Origin: JACZWL01 sp046756445
Lineage (GTDB): Bacteria; Pseudomonadota; Gammaproteobacteria; Steroidobacterales; Woeseiaceae
NCBI GenBank assembly: GCA_046756445.1
Contig: JBHHWI010000118.1
Span: 1 to 8,853, forward strand
Length of the DNA: 8,853 nt
Reading direction: 5' to 3'
Part shown: one piece after another, positions 1 to 6,866 of the stretch
Layout: the number at the start of each line of letters is the position of its first letter
Position numbering within the stretch: position 1 is the first letter of the stretch
Position numbers and translations under genes: made by a program
Notes under the pieces: model-generated
Databases searched by the model: none
What the model saw: only the letters and a program-made list of their open reading frames with translations
What the model was told of the DNA's origin: nothing

Positions 1-516
1 GCCGGCGGCGAGGCGCACCAGGCGCTGCTGAAGGCGAAACGCCGGATCCGCGATCTGTCGCGGGACGACCCGGTAACCGGTCTGCTCAACGGCAAGGCGT
101 TTCGCGATGTACTGTCCCACGACTGGGCCGTCGCGGCCAGGGAAAAGACCACCCTGGCGCTCGTGTGTTTCTCGCTCGACGACTTCGACGCTTACCTGGA
201 AGTGTTCGGTCGGCATGCGACTGAAACCTGTCTTCGCCGCGTCGCCCAGGCCATACGACGATGTCTCAGGCGTGCCAGCGACGTCGCGGCAAGAATCGAC
301 AACGGCAAGCTGATTGTGTTGTCGCACTCATCGGATGAAGGGGGCGTCAAGGAATTTGCCGCGAGGATATCAGCCGGAGTGCGCGATCTGGGCATGCATC
401 ATCCCCGCTCGAGTGTGGCGCGCTTCGTTACCGTCAGTTTCAGGATCTGCGTCATGCGGGCAGGGCGAAAAGGCGCGAGCGCCACGGACTTTCTGCAAAA
501 GGTCCTGGACGTCTAG
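1..516 (+). CDS. C-terminal part of a degenerate GGDEF-domain protein (5' end outside window)
   Basis: The frame is open from base 1 to the TAG at 514-516, giving 171 visible residues; the N-terminus is outside the window. The domain start is recognisable as DDPVTGLLNGKAF (about residues 22-34), the counterpart of the DxLTGLxNRRxF motif of diguanylate cyclases. The following FSLDDF...FGR...LRRVAQAI segment aligns with the usual LDIDxFKxxND..GH stretch. The active-site loop, normally (R)xGGDEF, reads RIDNGKLIVL (98-107). The first metal-binding Asp of LDID is Ser and the substrate-contacting Asn is Leu. From family knowledge this should not make cyclic di-GMP. It may instead be a regulatory or ligand-binding pseudo-enzyme domain; which one cannot be told. 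Upstream sensor or membrane domains cannot be seen. The gene converges on csiV and overlaps it by 4 nt. GGDEF-fold assignment is fairly sure, loss of activity is inference. Confidence 0.75.
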   Translation, partial: AGGEAHQALLKAKRRIRDLSRDDPVTGLLNGKAFRDVLSHDWAVAAREKTTLALVCFSLDDFDAYLEVFGRHATETCLRRVAQAIRRCLRRASDVAARIDNGKLIVLSHSSDEGGVKEFAARISAGVRDLGMHHPRSSVARFVTVSFRICVMRAGRKGASATDFLQKVLDV

Positions 517-1334
517 CCTGGCAGCAGATCGTCCGTGTCGTCGAAGATCTCCTCTTCGGGTTCCTCGACCCGGGTCACCTTCGCAATGACGCCGAACCTG
601 GGATGGTCGAAGTAGCGGATGTCCCCGTTCCTCATGATGCGATCCTCGGAAATGCGGTAGCGGATCCGGGGTGGCGCGGGCTGGTACCCGGTCGAGAATC
701 GCGCATCGCCGAAGACCGGCACATCCTCCGAAAGTCGCTCGGCGGACGGCCTGCCCCCGAATTCCGCATCGAGTGTCAGATCGACCACGAAATGCAGGTA
801 GCGCCCGCGGTAGAGCATCACGCTGCCTTCCAGTCCGGGCGGCGGATTATCGAGGGTGGTCAGCTCGATCGGCGAGGTCGACGCTTTCTCGAATGTACTC
901 TGGGTCCAGGCCGCCCGCATGATCGGCTCATAGGCATCGAGATCGACGAGCCTGCCGTATATCGCGCCGGTCGTGTAGTCCCCGGGATCGAGCGGTGCGA
1001 GCTCGACGTCCATGTAGCGTCGAGGGACGTCCGGCGTGTCGATCTCCGATAGCTCGTGGTCGTCGTCGAACGGACCGGCATCGAAAAACCGGTCGAATGT
1101 CCCGGGAGATCCGGCCTCCGCCGGCTGCTCGTCCGGCAACCAGAGTTCGTTCCCGGACGTTGCGCGTTCGCCGTAGGCAAAAATGATCAACTCGACCGCA
1201 TAGCGCCGGATCGGTTCGACGGCGTCTTCGTCCTCATCACCGGGCAATAGCCCGGTATCCTGCTGGGCAAGCGCCGGTACGCCGGCGAGCGCCAGGACCG
1301 CCGTGCTGAATGTGATTCGTTTCGACTTGCTCAT
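513..1334 (-). CDS. csiV: CsiV, periplasmic peptidoglycan-binding protein
   Basis: This gene encodes 273 residues. In Vibrio cholerae CsiV binds peptidoglycan and is needed for cell-wall synthesis by PBP1A with its activator LpoA. Residues 1-23 form a Sec signal peptide (MSKSKR, then a hydrophobic core, cleavage likely after ALA-23), giving a periplasmic protein. Family hallmarks are the N-terminal RRYAVELIIF strand (43-52), MLYRGRYLHFVVDL (173-186), and RISEDRIMRNGDIRYFDHP (227-245), matching the conserved RRMRSGElHYiDHP.fGvl block. The mature protein is acidic at both ends (PGDEDEDAVE and EEPEEEIFDDTDD). The frame stays open upstream inside mfd, but the ATG at 1334 is chosen because it directly precedes the signal peptide and has AGGA 5 nt before it. 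It follows mfd by 7 nt, so co-transcription and coupled translation are likely. Confidence 0.9.
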   Translation of the reverse strand: MSKSKRITFSTAVLALAGVPALAQQDTGLLPGDEDEDAVEPIRRYAVELIIFAYGERATSGNELWLPDEQPAEAGSPGTFDRFFDAGPFDDDHELSEIDTPDVPRRYMDVELAPLDPGDYTTGAIYGRLVDLDAYEPIMRAAWTQSTFEKASTSPIELTTLDNPPPGLEGSVMLYRGRYLHFVVDLTLDAEFGGRPSAERLSEDVPVFGDARFSTGYQPAPPRIRYRISEDRIMRNGDIRYFDHPRFGVIAKVTRVEEPEEEIFDDTDDLLPG

Positions 1335-1339
1335 ATGTA

Positions 1340-1343
1340 TCCT
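1340..1343 (-). promoter_or_regulatory. Ribosome binding site of csiV overlapping the mfd stop codon
   Basis: On the minus strand AGGA begins within the TAG stop of mfd and lies 5 nt before the csiV ATG. The site decides the csiV start and suggests that ribosomes ending on mfd re-initiate on csiV (inference). Confidence 0.6.
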
Positions 1344-4300
1344 AGCCTGCCAGCGCCTGCCGAGCGTCGCGGCCGGGTTTGGCGACAACCAGTGTAAGCA
1401 GATCCTCCACGAATTTGAATCTTTGTTCGGGAGTATCCAGTTTGTGGCGAAACTGCAGCCGATGGGCGCTCTGCATTCGATAGGTCCGACCGTTATCCTG
1501 CACGAGGCCGACCAGTGATACGGGATCGACTTGGGCTTGGCTGCCGAACTGTATGTAGCCGCCCGACTCCGATGCGTCGATCTTGTCGATGCCGAGGCGC
1601 AGGGCGTCCTGCTTGATCGCGGCAATCCGCAAAAGGTTTCTGGCCGCCTGCGGCAACAGGCCGAAGCGGTCGATCAGTTCGACCTGAAGGCCCTCCAGCT
1701 GCTCCCTGGATCCGGTGTTCGATATGCGCTTGTACATGATCAGCCGCAGGTGAACATCGGGCATGTAGTCCTCCGGCAACAGCGCAGGCACATGCAGGTT
1801 GATGTCGACGCCGGCATTGAGCGGCCCGTCCAGATCCGGCTGCTCGCCTGCCTTCAACGATTCAACGGCCCGGGCCAGCAGTTCCGTGTAGAGCGCGAAA
1901 CCGATTTCCTGAATCTGGCCACTCTGCACGTCACCCAGCAGTTCGCCGGCGCCCCGGATCTCGAGGTCGTGTGTCGCGAGCACGAACCCCGAACCCAGGT
2001 CATCGAGCGAATCGATGGCTTCCAGACGCTTGACCGCATCGGCGGTCATCGCGCCCCTGGGCGGCGCCACGAGAAACGCGTAGGCCCGATGGTGAGACCG
2101 TCCCACGCGGCCGCGCAGCTGATGAAGTTGCGCAAGCCCGAATCGGTCCGCCCGATCGATCACGATCGTGTTTGCAGTCGGCACATCGATGCCGCTCTCC
2201 ACGATCGTCGTGCATAACAGGACGTTGAAACGGCGATGATAGAAGTCGAGCATGACCCGCTCGAGCTTCCTTTCCGCCATCTGCCCGTGGCCGGTCCGGA
2301 TACTTGCCTCCGGTACGAGGCTCGCCAGCCGCGCCCCGACGGCATCGATGTCTTCCACCCGGTTATGAATGAAATATACCTGGCCGCCGCGCCTGATTTC
2401 GCGTAGCACGGCCTCCCGGATGACGACGTCGCTCCATTCGCTCACAAAGGTCTTGACGGCCAGCCGCTTCGCCGGTGGCGTCGTGATCAGCGACATCTCA
2501 CGGAGTCCGCCGAGCGCCATGTTCAGCGTTCGCGGAATGGGTGTCGCGGTCAGCGTCAGCACGTCCACTTCGCTTCGCAGGGCCTTGATGGCTTCCTTGT
2601 GGCGAACGCCGAAGCGGTGTTCCTCGTCGACGATCACCAGCCCGATGTCGGAGAAGTCTCTGGTGTGTTGCAACAGCCGGTGCGTGCCGATGACTATATC
2701 GACGGTCCCCCGGCGCATGCCCTCGACGACGTCCTGAGCGTCTTTGTGGGAACGGAAACGCGACAGGATCTCGACCCGCACCGGCCAATCCGCGAAGCGG
2801 TCCCTGAATGTCTGCCCGTGCTGCTGCGCCAGCAGCGTCGTCGGCACCATCACGGCGACCTGCTTGCCGCCATGTACGGCCGCGAACGAGGCCCGCAGGG
2901 CGACCTCTGTCTTGCCGAAGCCGACGTCGCCGCACACGACACGGTCCATGGGTTTGCCGGACGCCAGGTCGTCCAGCACTTCGTCGATGGTGCGCGCCTG
3001 GTCCTCCGTGAGCTCGAATGGGAATCCGGCCGAGAATGCCCGATAGTCCGCCTCCTGCCAGTGAAAGCGGTGCCCGGGTCTGGCCGCGCGCCTGGCATAG
3101 ACGTCGAGCAGCTCGGCGGCAACGTCGCGGACCTTCCTGATGGCGCGCTGCCGGGCCTTTGACCACTGATCGCTGCCGAGCCTGTGCAGCGGCGCGTGCT
3201 CGGGAGTGGCGCCCGTGTATCGCGTAATCAGGTCCAGCGCGTGCACGGGAACATACAGCTTGTCGCCGCCGGCATACTCGAGACTCAGAAACTCGCCGGA
3301 CACGCCCCCGGCCTCCAGCATTGCGAGCCCCAGATACCGGCCAACCCCGTATTCCGAGTGCACCACCGGCGATCCCTCCTCGAGATCGTTGAGTTGCCGG
3401 ATGATCGTTTCGGGATCTCGCTCCGCCCGGCGTCTCCGGCCGCGCTGCCGTGGCTTTTCGCCGAACAGCTGCTGCTCGCTGATAATTGCGACGCGCGCCT
3501 CGGGCAGCAACACGCCCGCTTCGACCGGCGACACGGCGGCGCCTATCCTGGTGTCGCCGGCCAGGAACGCCTGCCAGCTCTCGACCCGGGCCACATCGAG
3601 ATTGCGCCCCGTCAGCATCTCGCAGACGCTCTCCCGCCGGCCCGGCGACTCGGCCGTGAACAGGACCCGGCCGTCGAATGATTCAAGGAATTCGACCAGC
3701 CCCCGGGCCGCATCCTCGTATCGTCCTTCGATCCGTAACGCCGGCGGCATCCTGGCCGGCAGGTTGGCGGCCGCAGCCGATGCTCGCAGCGACCGCGAGG
3801 AATACTCGATCAGGCTGTAGTCGCAAAGGCGATTGCCGATGTCGGCGGGCTTCCAGAAACATTCTTGCGGGAGCAACACAGGCCGCTCCGGGTCCAGGCT
3901 GCAGATCTCGTGCCGCTCCTGAATCTCCGCCCATGCCTGATCGAGAATGCGCGACACCTCGGTAGGAACAACGAGAATGCTGTTTGATGGCAGAAAATCG
4001 AGCAGGCTCGACGTCGATTCGAAGAACAGCGGCAGGTAATACTCGATGCCGCCATGCGCGGTCCCCGCCGAGACTTCGCGATACACGCGTGACCGCGATG
4101 GCTGGCCTTCGAAACGCTCCCGGTAGCGGTCCCGGAATCTGCCGATGCCTTCCTGATCGAGCGGAATCTCCCTGGCCGGCAATACCCGTATCCGGTCGGT
4201 TGTCTCGAGAGACAACTGAGTCTGGGGGTCGAATGTCCGCAAGGTTTCGACTTCGTTGCCAAAGAAGTCGATGCGCAGCGGGGTGGACGAGCCCATCGGA

Positions 4301-4827
4301 AATACGTCGAGCAGTGAGCCGCGTACGGCGAACTCCCCGTGCTCGTGGACCTCCGGCACACGCAGATAGCCTGACGCGATCAGGCCGTCTATGAAACCCT
4401 GACGTTCGAGTTGCTGCCCCCGCTCGAGCGAAAGCGATCGCGCCGCGAGGTAGTCGTCCGGCGGTAATCGCTGTAACAGGACCGGCGCCGAGGCAATGAG
4501 GATGCCGTTTGCGTGGTCCGGGAGGTCCGACAGGACGCGGAGTCGTTGCGAGATGATGTCCTGGTGCGGAGAGAAGCTGTCGAATGGCAGCGTCTCCCAC
4601 TCGACAAAATGGGATACCGGCAGATCCGCATCGGCAAAAAACCGGATTTCGGCCTCGAGCTGATCCGCGTGCCGGGGATCGGCTGCCAGCACGAGTACCG
4701 GCCTGTCCGAGTCGCGGGCGATCTCGGCCACGGCCAGTGCCGCGGCGGCGCCGATCAGGCGTCCCCATGCGGCTGTTCGGCCGGGTTCCGGCGCGTCGAC
4801 AAGCGACGATGAAAATCTGCGAGGCAC
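1342..4827 (-). CDS. mfd: Transcription-repair coupling factor Mfd
   Basis: This is a full-length Mfd of 1161 residues (E. coli 1148). Mfd binds RNA polymerase stalled at DNA damage, pushes it off by ATP-driven translocation, and recruits UvrA to start nucleotide excision repair. Domains in order: UvrB-like module (about 1-340, with WETLPFDSFSPHQDIIS at 77-93); a basic linker (PRQRGRRRRAER, 459-470); the RNA-polymerase-interacting domain starting at GSPVVHSEYGVGRYLG (485-500); and the translocase. The translocase shows Walker A GDVGFGKT (633-640), TTLLAQQH (663-670), DEEH (734-737), LTATPIPRT (759-767) and QLRGRVGRS (903-911). The TRG motif follows at about 936-970 (ATHDLEIRGAGELLGDVQSG), then the C-terminal UvrA-masking domain (about 1010-1161). 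All helicase motifs look intact. The start is GTG; no other usual start codon lies between it and the upstream in-frame stop, and it aligns with the E. coli N-terminus. The SD is weak. Confidence 0.97.
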   Translation of the reverse strand: MPRRFSSSLVDAPEPGRTAAWGRLIGAAAALAVAEIARDSDRPVLVLAADPRHADQLEAEIRFFADADLPVSHFVEWETLPFDSFSPHQDIISQRLRVLSDLPDHANGILIASAPVLLQRLPPDDYLAARSLSLERGQQLERQGFIDGLIASGYLRVPEVHEHGEFAVRGSLLDVFPMGSSTPLRIDFFGNEVETLRTFDPQTQLSLETTDRIRVLPAREIPLDQEGIGRFRDRYRERFEGQPSRSRVYREVSAGTAHGGIEYYLPLFFESTSSLLDFLPSNSILVVPTEVSRILDQAWAEIQERHEICSLDPERPVLLPQECFWKPADIGNRLCDYSLIEYSSRSLRASAAAANLPARMPPALRIEGRYEDAARGLVEFLESFDGRVLFTAESPGRRESVCEMLTGRNLDVARVESWQAFLAGDTRIGAAVSPVEAGVLLPEARVAIISEQQLFGEKPRQRGRRRRAERDPETIIRQLNDLEEGSPVVHSEYGVGRYLGLAMLEAGGVSGEFLSLEYAGGDKLYVPVHALDLITRYTGATPEHAPLHRLGSDQWSKARQRAIRKVRDVAAELLDVYARRAARPGHRFHWQEADYRAFSAGFPFELTEDQARTIDEVLDDLASGKPMDRVVCGDVGFGKTEVALRASFAAVHGGKQVAVMVPTTLLAQQHGQTFRDRFADWPVRVEILSRFRSHKDAQDVVEGMRRGTVDIVIGTHRLLQHTRDFSDIGLVIVDEEHRFGVRHKEAIKALRSEVDVLTLTATPIPRTLNMALGGLREMSLITTPPAKRLAVKTFVSEWSDVVIREAVLREIRRGGQVYFIHNRVEDIDAVGARLASLVPEASIRTGHGQMAERKLERVMLDFYHRRFNVLLCTTIVESGIDVPTANTIVIDRADRFGLAQLHQLRGRVGRSHHRAYAFLVAPPRGAMTADAVKRLEAIDSLDDLGSGFVLATHDLEIRGAGELLGDVQSGQIQEIGFALYTELLARAVESLKAGEQPDLDGPLNAGVDINLHVPALLPEDYMPDVHLRLIMYKRISNTGSREQLEGLQVELIDRFGLLPQAARNLLRIAAIKQDALRLGIDKIDASESGGYIQFGSQAQVDPVSLVGLVQDNGRTYRMQSAHRLQFRHKLDTPEQRFKFVEDLLTLVVAKPGRDARQALAG

Positions 4828-4858
4828 GAATCCGACACCGTCAGGAAAACGGCCAGCG

Positions 4859-4867
4859 ATTATCTCA
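4859..4867 (-). promoter_or_regulatory. Candidate extended -10 promoter of mfd
   Basis: On the minus strand TGA-GATAAT forms a TGn-extended -10 box. It would start transcription about 25 nt before the mfd GTG. I see no convincing -35 hexamer. It lies in the 84 bp between mfd and the inserted element, so mfd could be transcribed without help from the element. This is a prediction by eye. Confidence 0.4.
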
Positions 4868-4911
4868 CAGACGGATGACCCGTCGTGCGGCGTCGCGATG
4901 CCTGCGGGCGA

Positions 4912-4933
4912 CTAGCCTGAAAATTGCACGAGA
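4912..4933 (+). repeat. Left terminal inverted repeat of the element
   Basis: This arm is an exact reverse complement of 5138-5159 and begins CTAGCCTGAAAATTGC. Positions 4916-4944 match 8791-8819 at 27 of 29 bases, showing that this end belongs to a dispersed family. Confidence 0.9.
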
Positions 4934-5040
4934 CCGCCCGAGATTGCCGAGATGGTCATGATTTTGATATGAATGGCGATAATTCTTGATGGTGACACTT
5001 TGTAGTATTCACCGGCTGTCCGGTCTGTGGCCGGATCTCG
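4912..5040 (-). pseudogene. Possible transposase C-terminal remnant inside the element
   Basis: On the minus strand a frame is open for 42 codons from just after a TAA (5043-5041) to a TAG at 4914-4912, with no start codon of its own. It ends ISAISGGLVQFSG-stop. The element end at 8787 encodes ISGGLVQSSG-stop in the same frame, with 22 codons aligned without gap or internal stop. Four codons differ silently and seven change the residue, several conservatively. This fits the 3' end of a gene, most simply the transposase, kept when the middle was deleted. The stop lies in the CTAG flank, so the target site would supply it. I do not recognise the protein family from this tail, and the conservation might instead come from DNA-level end sequences. 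Confidence 0.4.
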
Positions 5041-5042
5041 TT

Positions 5043-5103
5043 ACGCCTGACTGGCTCTTCCTTCGAGCCATAGCCCGCTATGGCTCTCAGTCCAGAGCGG
5101 CGT
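5043..5103. repeat. Hairpin within the inserted element
   Basis: The core is a perfect 9-bp stem, GAGCCATAG (5065-5073) with CTATGGCTC (5078-5086), closed by a CCCG tetraloop. Outer pairs GACTG (5049-5053) with CAGTC (5088-5092) and ACGCC (5043-5047) with GGCGT (5099-5103) could extend it. No T-run follows on either strand, so it does not look like a standard intrinsic terminator. Such hairpins are common inside short non-autonomous elements. Its role is unknown. Confidence 0.6.
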
Positions 5104-5137
5104 CAGCCGCGACGATCTCTTGTCCACAATCCCGGAC

Positions 5138-5159
5138 TCTCGTGCAATTTTCAGGCTAG
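5138..5159 (-). repeat. Right terminal inverted repeat of the element
   Basis: This arm is an exact reverse complement of 4912-4933. Its outer CTAG (5156-5159) contains the TAG stop codon of the neighbouring minus-strand gene, so the insertion point sits on that stop codon without changing the protein. Confidence 0.9.
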
Positions 5160-5455
5160 CGTTTCAGTACGGCGTGGATCACCCGGTCGTACTCGAAATA
5201 CACGACGAATTTCTCGTAATGCCATCTCGAGATGGGTGGATCGCCGACCGCGGCTTCGGTGTTCTGCGGGGCCCCATACAGGGCTTCGACGCGTGCCTGC
5301 GTCATACCGCGGGTCGGCCGTCCGGATTCCTCATAGGCAGCCTGGTCGGCACCCTCGGTGCCTTGCATGTCCAGCGTCTCGCCACTGGCGGCGCCGGCGA
5401 AAAGACCGACGGCCACAAGCCAACCCGTATTGATGCGTGCAGAAATCTTGGCCAT
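5156..5455 (-). CDS. Small secreted protein, SmpA/OmlA (BamE)-like
   Basis: This gene encodes 99 residues. Residues 1 to about 25 form a signal peptide (basic MAKISAR, hydrophobic WLVAVGLFAGAA, cleavage near ASG). No lipobox cysteine is present, so the product should be soluble in the periplasm rather than a lipoprotein like BamE. The C-terminal half (RGMTQARVEALYGAPQ at 49-64, then SRWHYEKFVVYFEYDRVIH at 76-94) has the pattern GMT..eV...yG.P followed by W.Y..fvVYFe...V, typical of the SmpA/OmlA fold. This resemblance is judged by eye and the function is unknown. The ATG has GGAG 8 nt upstream. The TAG stop lies in the CTAG where the element inserted. It is transcribed toward mfd, and removing the element would leave only about 85 bp between the two genes. 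Confidence 0.75.
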   Translation of the reverse strand: MAKISARINTGWLVAVGLFAGAASGETLDMQGTEGADQAAYEESGRPTRGMTQARVEALYGAPQNTEAAVGDPPISRWHYEKFVVYFEYDRVIHAVLKR

Positions 5456-5483
5456 CTCGGAGTCTCCGGATAATTACAGGCCG

Positions 5484-5492
5484 ACTATAGCA
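5484..5492 (-). promoter_or_regulatory. Candidate extended -10 promoter of the small secreted-protein gene
   Basis: On the minus strand TGC-TATAGT makes a good TGn-extended -10 box, about 28 nt before the ATG. A TTGACC (minus strand, 5508-5503) lies only 13 nt upstream of it, too close for a standard -35, so the extended -10 is the main support. The site is in the divergent region shared with the lol operon. Confidence 0.45.
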
Positions 5493-5544
5493 CTCGGTAG
5501 CAGGTCAAAAAACAGTTAATTCAACGGCTTGCCACGCAAATGCC

Positions 5545-5563
5545 AGGGAGAATCGCGTAAATG
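5545..5563 (+). promoter_or_regulatory. Strong ribosome binding site with an alternative upstream start for the first lol permease
   Basis: AGGGAG (5545-5550) lies 10 nt before an ATG (5561) in frame with the permease and would add 19 residues. The added codons lack the G/C-ending bias of the gene body (for example TCA, CAA, TGT, CTA), and the E. coli LolC N-terminus aligns from the later ATG. I therefore prefer the later start, but this is the only strong SD in the region, so the longer form is not excluded. Confidence 0.4.
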
Positions 5564-5601
5564 CGAACCACGTCACAGTTGCAATCCTGGCCGCAGATTT
5601 G

Positions 5602-5610
5602 TGGTCTAAT
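5602..5610 (+). promoter_or_regulatory. Candidate extended -10 just before the lol operon
   Basis: TGG-TCTAAT resembles an extended -10 box. A TTGCAA (5579-5584) sits 20 nt upstream, longer than the ideal spacing. Transcription would begin near 5617-5618, at the ATG of the first permease. The evidence is weak. Confidence 0.25.
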
Positions 5611-5617
5611 GCCGCCA

Positions 5618-6862
5618 ATGATCGATCCTGTAGAACTCTTTCTCGGACTACGCTACCTCCGGGCCAAACGCCGCACTCGATTCGTCTCCTTCATTTCATT
5701 CATCTCGCTCGCCGGAATCGGCCTGGGCGTGGCGGCGCTTATCGTCATCCTGTCGGTCATGAACGGCTTCGAAGGCGAGTTGCGCGATCGGCTCGTGAGC
5801 ATGAGCGCGCACGGCCGGCTGACCGGGCCGGAAATGCGAGTCCAGGACTGGCACACGCTTCGTGACGAGATGATTGCCGAGTCCGGGGTGGTCGCTGCGG
5901 CGCCGTACATCGAAATCGAGGGCATGATTCGCAACGGTGGCAGGCTGCAGGCGGTCCTCGTCGGCGGCGTGGTGCCCGAATTCGAACGCGAGGTATCCGG
6001 CTCCACGATCAATTTCGTGGAAGGCGATCTCGATGTCCTCGCGGCCGATACCAAGAGTATCGTCCTCGGCAGGATTCTGGCAACGGAACTCGGCGTGCGT
6101 ATCGGGGACGGCGTCATTCTGCTGATTCCGAGGCCGACGGGAGACGGCGGTCTCGAGCCGGTCCTCGATCGCTTCGCCGTACGCGGCGTGTTCGAGGCGG
6201 GCTTGCAGGACCACGACGCCATGCTGGCGCTGGTACATGCGCAAGATGCCGCGAGATTGATGTCGCTCGGCGAGGAGGTCTCCGCGGTCCGGTTTCGCGC
6301 CGACGACGTGATGGCGGCGCCCGCGATCGCACAGTCATTACAGACCCGACTCGGACCGGCGGTCAACGCCAGCGACTGGACCGTGGAGAACGCCAGCTAC
6401 TTCAGGGCTATTCGACTCGAGAAGATGATGATGTCCCTGATCCTGTCGCTGATCATCGGGGTGGCCGCATTCAATATCGTTGCGAGCCTGGTGATGGTCG
6501 TGACGGACAAGACCAGTGACATCGCGATCCTGAGGACGCTGGGCATGGGGCCGAACGGTGTGGTCCGCGTGTTCTTCATTCAGGGGGCCGTGATCGGCTG
6601 GCTGGGCGTCTTGCTGGGCGTGGTATCCGGACTCGTGCTGGCCATGAACGTGCCGACGGTCGTACCGTGGCTCGAGCAGCTGTTCGGGTTTCAGATAATG
6701 CCCGGTGACGTCTACTACGTCACCGACATCCCGTCGGACATCGAAATGCTCGACGTTGCCGTCATTGCTCTCGCGGCGTTCGCGCTGACTTCACTTGCCA
6801 CGCTTTATCCGGCACGTCGTGCAGCCCACGTCAATCCATCGATGGCGCTGAGGTACGAATAG
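5618..6862 (+). CDS. lolC/E: Lipoprotein-releasing ABC transporter permease, LolC/LolE family (first copy, lacks Hook motif)
   Basis: This is a 414-residue inner-membrane subunit of the LolCDE exporter, which lifts mature lipoproteins from the inner membrane and hands them to LolA. The topology is the family's: TM1 about 24-47, a large periplasmic domain to about 268, TM2 about 271-296, TM3 about 316-345 and TM4 about 377-397, ending PSMALRYE. DIAILRTLGM after TM2 is the cytoplasmic segment expected to contact LolD. The start MIDPVELFLGLRYLR aligns residue by residue with E. coli LolC MYQPVALFIGLRYMR. The LolA-binding Hook hairpin region of LolC, usually TPxGxxPxxRxF, reads IPRPTGDGGLEPVLDRF here (170-186), and the next GLQDHDAML resembles LolE. 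By that criterion this is the LolE-type partner, so the C/E assignment is left open. The second permease follows after 4 nt. Confidence 0.93.
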   Translation: MIDPVELFLGLRYLRAKRRTRFVSFISFISLAGIGLGVAALIVILSVMNGFEGELRDRLVSMSAHGRLTGPEMRVQDWHTLRDEMIAESGVVAAAPYIEIEGMIRNGGRLQAVLVGGVVPEFEREVSGSTINFVEGDLDVLAADTKSIVLGRILATELGVRIGDGVILLIPRPTGDGGLEPVLDRFAVRGVFEAGLQDHDAMLALVHAQDAARLMSLGEEVSAVRFRADDVMAAPAIAQSLQTRLGPAVNASDWTVENASYFRAIRLEKMMMSLILSLIIGVAAFNIVASLVMVVTDKTSDIAILRTLGMGPNGVVRVFFIQGAVIGWLGVLLGVVSGLVLAMNVPTVVPWLEQLFGFQIMPGDVYYVTDIPSDIEMLDVAVIALAAFALTSLATLYPARRAAHVNPSMALRYE

Positions 6863-6866
6863 GCTG

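Larger units (their letters stand above)
4912..5159. mobile_element. Short inserted element with perfect 22-bp terminal inverted repeats (MITE-like or deleted IS)
   Basis: The ends 4912-4933 and 5138-5159 are exact reverse complements over 22 bp, reading inward CTAG then CCTGAAAATTGCACGAGA. Outside them the flanks differ, and both edges carry CTAG. The target duplication is therefore either all of CTAG (core element 240 bp, 4916-5155) or its central TA (core 244 bp). With no intact transposase it would need one supplied elsewhere. The half next to mfd contains an open frame on the minus strand (5040-4912) that matches the second element at 8787. The other half holds a strong hairpin. It separates mfd from the small secreted-protein gene and accounts for most of the gene-free stretch 4828-5155. 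Possible relatives are IS630 or IS870-type elements (CTAG targets) or the IS1380 family (ends starting CC); the family is not settled. Confidence 0.8.

Noticed and set aside
1335..1625. Upstream extension of the csiV reading frame within mfd
   Set aside because: The frame is open, but it is out of frame with mfd coding and would bury the signal peptide in the middle of the protein. The ATG at 1334 has its own SD.
1531..3820. Several plus-strand open frames opposite mfd
   Set aside because: They are antisense shadows of a GC-rich gene, with no domain or motif and no SD. Mfd is complete and conserved through the whole span.
5065..5086. Intrinsic terminator for the small secreted-protein gene
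   Set aside because: The stem is strong, but no T-run follows on either strand, and it belongs to the inserted element.
5012..5103. Integron attC site or tRNA-like fold in the gene-free stretch
   Set aside because: No matched GTTRRRY/RYYYAAC pair and no tRNA arm pattern is visible. The inverted ends explain the stretch as a transposable element.
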